From Toxotes chatareus (lineage: Eukaryota; Chordata; Actinopteri; Toxotidae): DNA of 64,000 nucleotides. Under the pieces are notes generated by a model that was not told where the DNA came from, did no database searches, and worked only from the letters and a program-made list of their open reading frames with translations. The stretch spans positions 10,795,241-10,859,240 of the forward strand of contig CM028894.1 in assembly GCA_016801885.1 (NCBI GenBank), in the 5' to 3' direction. Every line of letters starts with the position of its first letter. Positions within the stretch are counted from its first letter, which is position 1. Both the position numbers and the translations under genes were made by a program. Shown one piece after another: positions 60,118 to 64,000 of the stretch.

Positions 60118-60740
60118 CAAAGGTTGGCAGCAGGGGTGGGGGTCCCTCAAGGGGAAAGACCTAACTGAGTGATAAAACAAAGCCCCAGTGTCAGGTCTTT
60201 CTGGGTGCACACAATGATGCATTATATACTTCCAGAAGAGGCATCAGCTGTTTATTTAGCATTAAATATAAGTGAATTACAAATTTAAGAGCTTAATAAT
60301 GATCAATACGGTGGTTGCACATAGCATCAAATCAAAATAAAACAAGGTATACACAGATTGGCACCTTAAAGGAGTTGCTCAGTTTATGGTAGATTCATTA
60401 TTGTTCCCTCTTCTGCAGACAGACTTTCTGATATTTCAAAACATCCAATGTAACTTTAATAATTTGGGGTATTTGTTAAATCACCATTTATTAAAGGATT
60501 GATTTATTACCATTTATTTAGGAAATATCAATATCAACACATAAAGAAGATGTGGGAAAGTAATCTGGCAATGTTTCACTCAAGAGTTCATCTCTGTTTA
60601 CTCCATAAAATTAAGTTTGCTATGTACACAGTGTTACTCACCTGTGCCTACTTCAAATAGCTGTGATATTTACATTCTTAGGGTGCTTAGGTGTGTACCG
60701 TCTTAACTGGGTGCTGCCTGCTATGCTTAACAATGGCTAA
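60118..60740. other. Unique AT-rich DNA, no gene seen
   Basis: Nothing recognised. Confidence 0.45.
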
Positions 60741-60966
60741 TCCCATTCTCTATGTTACCCATGTGCGTGTGTGTGTGGGTGTGTGTGTGTGTGTTGTAAG
60801 CTCACTCACATGATAAAGTTGTGCTAATGCGGGCCCACACGCGCTCACATTCCTATCATAGTTAGCATTCAGGCTCTGGGTCTCTGTAAAGCGCTTTGAG
60901 ACAATTTTGATTGTGGAAGGCGCTATGTAAATAAAATTGAATTGAATTGAATTGAAATTGAATTTA
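60741..60966 (+). mobile_element. 3' end of a teleost retroposon with (ATTGA)n tail
   Basis: The closing part is distinctive: a ctgtaaagcgctttgagaca block (60884-60903), ggcgctatgtaaataaaatt (60919-60938) and then repeated ATTGA/AATTG units to about 60966. I remember this as the common 3' end shared by several fish LINEs and SINEs. A GT tract (about 60767-60794) lies inside. The left boundary is unclear. Confidence 0.75.
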
Positions 60967-61201
60967 ATCGGACCATTATTAAAGAATGCTGTTGTTTTTG
61001 TTGTCAGAAGAAGCATGTGACCTGGAAGTAAGTAAGTGTGGGTTTTCTAAAAGTGTGTTTCAAGGATAACTGATCACAACTGTGACTGAATGACACACAG
61101 TCGTTTCATGAGAAGATCTTTCCCTTTTTAATTCCCCGGAATGAGAGGCAGTCCTTAAACCGAGCAGAGACATTTAGTCTTATGCAAAGATGCTAAATTC
61201 A

Positions 61202-61235
61202 AGCAGAGTTTCATGTTTAGCAGAGTTTCATGTTT
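61202..61235. repeat. 17-bp perfect tandem duplication
   Basis: agcagagtttcatgttt occurs twice in a row (61202-61218 and 61219-61235), followed by the first four bases of a third unit. Confidence 0.97.
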
Positions 61236-62277
61236 AGCATACCAGCATAATGTTCATTCATGGGTCTCATGCAAGAACCATCAGTGGCACTTACACTTCA
61301 TTCACCAATTTCCTCATATTTTGAATTTTCTTTTAAGTACAAAATGTCAGTGGTCCAGGCCTGTTGTATCAGTGGTGTACAGGCATCCGTTTTTGATCAT
61401 GAATATCATGTCTTTCATTTACCTTTACGACCCAGATGTTCCCTGGCTGTCAGCACTCTGGTCACAGGGTTCATTCTTAAATAGGAAACCCCATCTGTGA
61501 CCTTCCAGTTGCAGTGCTTATGACCATCAGGCCACCTTGTGCGTGCACCTCTCTCGCTCCTTCACCATGTCTTCGACTTGGGATCATCCAGAAATATAAG
61601 TGCTCTTCACTCACAAACATTTACCGTATATGTCAGCACTATATAACCCAACATAGCCATTCTGTGAGTCTGTGCCGTAAAGATACATAAATGGCTTTGC
61701 TGCAAAACTTAGTCATCACTATAAATAGATGCTTTAGTAGCCTGATACAGTAGCACTTCCATGAATGGTGTGGAAAGCCAGAGAGTGTGTGTATAAGTGT
61801 GCTTCTGTGGAAGAGTGCATTTGTCTCTGTCCACTGCTTTGATATTCACGTGCCTGGTCCGAGCGTGACCTGCGTTTATTAGCATGATGAGTGTGTGTGT
61901 CTGTGTGTGTGTGTAGATTTTTGCTTGGGGGGCTGTTGAGTAAGCCTCATGACGCACAGCATGGTCATAAGATACCACAGAATGGCAGGAATGGATGAAG
62001 TGACAGAGGGGAGGGTGTGTGTGTGTGTGTGTTCAAAGGGGGATTTGACAGGAGGGGAAGCGGGGCCACAGGTGGTCAAGCGAAGAGGAGGCGAGGGGGT
62101 GGGGGTTGGGCCATTTGAAGTGAAACAGGGAGTGATGCAGGGATGCCGGTGAAATATTATTCTGATTCAGAAAAATAACACATCAATTTCAATTTTAATA
62201 AACCAGCCCAGCTGGGCTGATACATTCTGGTTTCTGCTTTTTACATAAATTTTATCTTGTGAAAATAGGGCACACAT
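61236..62277. other. Unique DNA with GT patches
   Basis: GT tracts at about 61889-61914 and 62015-62031; G-rich patch near 62055-62110. No gene. Confidence 0.45.
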
Positions 62278-63335
62278 GAGTATAGGAGGAAAGGCATGAG
62301 GTAATGTGAGAGGGGTTGGTGGAGAGGAGAAGGGAGGTGAAGAAAAGATGGAGAGGAGATGAAGGGGGAAAAAAGGGGAATTTTTCTCTCAATTTTTTTT
62401 TTGAGAAATCTGGACGTAAATATCCTCCTAAAACTTCTCAGTGTGATATCATACTGTAAGAATTCCCTGTTTGTTTGTGTTAACTTTGGTCAGCGTCCAT
62501 GAACGTTTGAGCCAGCATGTGAGGGGTCTGTAAACTCGGATCGGATGGCCTACATTCAGAGTTGTAACCTTATACTTCATGTGTTGTTAGCAGGATGATT
62601 TATTGACCTTGTGAGACTGACCAAGCTGATCTCTGATGTCTAGCGCAACTGTCCGACTCTGTCAGTGTACAGCCAATGGTTCAAATATTTAATTAGAAGT
62701 AAAAAAGAAAAGAAGTTCAGATTCATGGTACCACAGAGTCAGTGAAGGGTATTTGGGTCCACTGGGGGAGGGAATGAGGGTACATCAGACACTGCTGTAC
62801 CTGTTCACCATCTGTCTGTAAGAACTGCTTTCTGTCTAGACAGGGGTAGAAAGATATAGGTGAGAGGTGAAGACAGAGAGAAAAGAAATGGAAGACGGAG
62901 GAATGTGAGAAGCCAAAATAAGAGAGGACTATTTAAGGTAATAAAAGAGAGAATTGAGTTAACAGACAACAGACGGCCTGTCTAGATCTTATTCTCTCTT
63001 TTCCTTCCGATCTCTTCCTGTGGCATGTGGGTGACCATGTGAAGCAGTTTGTACTTTGTCCATTAATATTCACTGTGCAATGTTCACTGCGCATGTTGAA
63101 CGTTGTGTACCATGGCACTCGCTGTACTACCAAGTCTCAGCCTCACAGGGGAGGGGAGGGTGAGAAAGGAGAGCAGAGGAGAGGATGTAAAGAGAAAAAA
63201 AAAGAACACGATAAGATGTGAAGAGAGGGGAGGGAAGAAAGTCTCCATGTCACCGACGGGAAGTGAGAGAAAGGAGTGGAAAGAGAGATGGAGAGAATAA
63301 GAGAGAGAGAGACGGTGGGTGGCACAGGGGGGGAT
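62278..63335. repeat. Series of purine-rich tracts
   Basis: Three strongly A/G-rich blocks on the + strand: about 62278-62385, 62860-62935 and 63140-63335, separated by mixed DNA. Open frames through them are Arg/Glu/Lys/Gly-rich and compositional. Confidence 0.75.
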
Positions 63336-63944
63336 GGAGTCAGAACTGACTGGGTAGCGACACATTTTCCTGTGAGGACAAATTGTTCTGAAAAATCAAC
63401 AAAGAGGCAAAGGAGAGGCAGGGTGACACTGCAACTGCAGCAACAACTGCAGAAATATTAAAGCTTTTTCTGAAACATACATGTGGGCCTGTAGCATTTC
63501 CAGCCACTCTCGTCTTGTCTTTTGATTGGCCTCGCTCTGCTTCTGCTCCGCACAGCGAATCAAACCTAATCAAGGATTTCCTAATTGGCTCTTGAGCTGG
63601 GTCATATGTTGGAAGCAAGCGGCACACTTCATGCATGTCTATTCCACATTACACTAAAACCATCATATGTGCTGGATTTGCTCAGAAACACACACACACA
63701 TACATACACAAGGTTAAATCATCGCCATCTGTCCTCGGCCATATCTCGGTTAATCTCTTATTTTCATTCACTGAGCTCTCGTAATGTGAGACTGCGGCGG
63801 CGTAGAGAGACTGTTATCCAATTTCAGCTGGTTTACTAACCTCTTTCCCAGCCACGCCGCACTGCTCATCCTCTCCTCTCATCCCTGCCTCTCCCTACAT
63901 TTCCTCGGAGGCTTTTTAAGGACACAGTGTACCCAGTGCCCTCT
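63336..63944. other. Unique DNA, no gene seen
   Basis: Mixed sequence; a CA patch lies at about 63690-63701. The stretch 63500-63610 is repeat-free. Confidence 0.4.
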
Positions 63945-64000
63945 TCTGCTTGCCACTCATCTTCCCTCCTCCTCCTCCTCTTCCCTCTCTTTCTCTTCTC
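63945..64000. repeat. Pyrimidine-rich tract running off the window
   Basis: CTC/TCC-rich at the right edge; continues beyond the window. Confidence 0.8.

Overview
This window looks like gene-poor DNA from a ray-finned fish, most likely a percomorph teleost. Three things suggest this. Long (CA)n/(GT)n and (CT)n(CA)n microsatellites are very dense. A decayed Tc1-like transposon and several Ty3/Gypsy-type LTRs are present. Several degenerate dispersed repeats match families I remember from perch-like fish genomes. The species, chromosome and neighbouring genes cannot be read from the sequence. I found no intact protein-coding gene, rRNA, tRNA, CRISPR array or bacterial-style operon. The long open frames lie in microsatellites, polypyrimidine tracts or transposon remnants.

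Layout. 0-10 kb: a Tc1-like remnant (about 474-1516) with two of three catalytic codons mutated, a retroposon 3' tail (2.15-2.36 kb), a fold-back copy of a dispersed repeat (6.6-6.8 kb) and a long GT tract (8.96 kb). 10-20 kb: a 51-bp LTR fragment (10.15 kb), poly-T runs, and a block of GT tracts and pyrimidine-rich DNA at 14.0-15.8 kb. 20-28 kb: a CA cluster, a CTCF-like motif, two copies of another dispersed family and a candidate regulatory block at 22.9 kb. 28-42 kb: a 541-bp solo LTR with a 5-bp flanking duplication, low-repeat blocks that look like conserved noncoding elements (31.5, 35.1 and 36.1 kb), and a second LTR at 41.1-41.4 kb. 42-51 kb: the longest GT/CA tracts and inverted copies of the dispersed families. 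51.4-53.1 kb: an internally deleted Gypsy element with LTRs, the start of gag, a polypurine tract and a 3' LTR, but no polymerase region. 53-64 kb: mostly unique DNA, with two candidate conserved blocks near 55 kb, an 18-bp palindrome at 60.07 kb, a retroposon tail ending in (ATTGA)n at 60.96 kb, and purine-rich then pyrimidine-rich DNA at the right end.

The window reads as intergenic or large-intron sequence shaped by old transposons and simple-repeat expansion, with a few islands that could be distal regulatory elements. I see no strong evidence for an undescribed system. The most distinctive structures are the deleted LTR element with paired hairpins next to its polypurine tract, the fold-back repeat, and the palindrome pair at 60.07 kb. 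Statements about repeat families rest on memory of teleost repeats plus comparisons between copies inside this window. No database search was possible.
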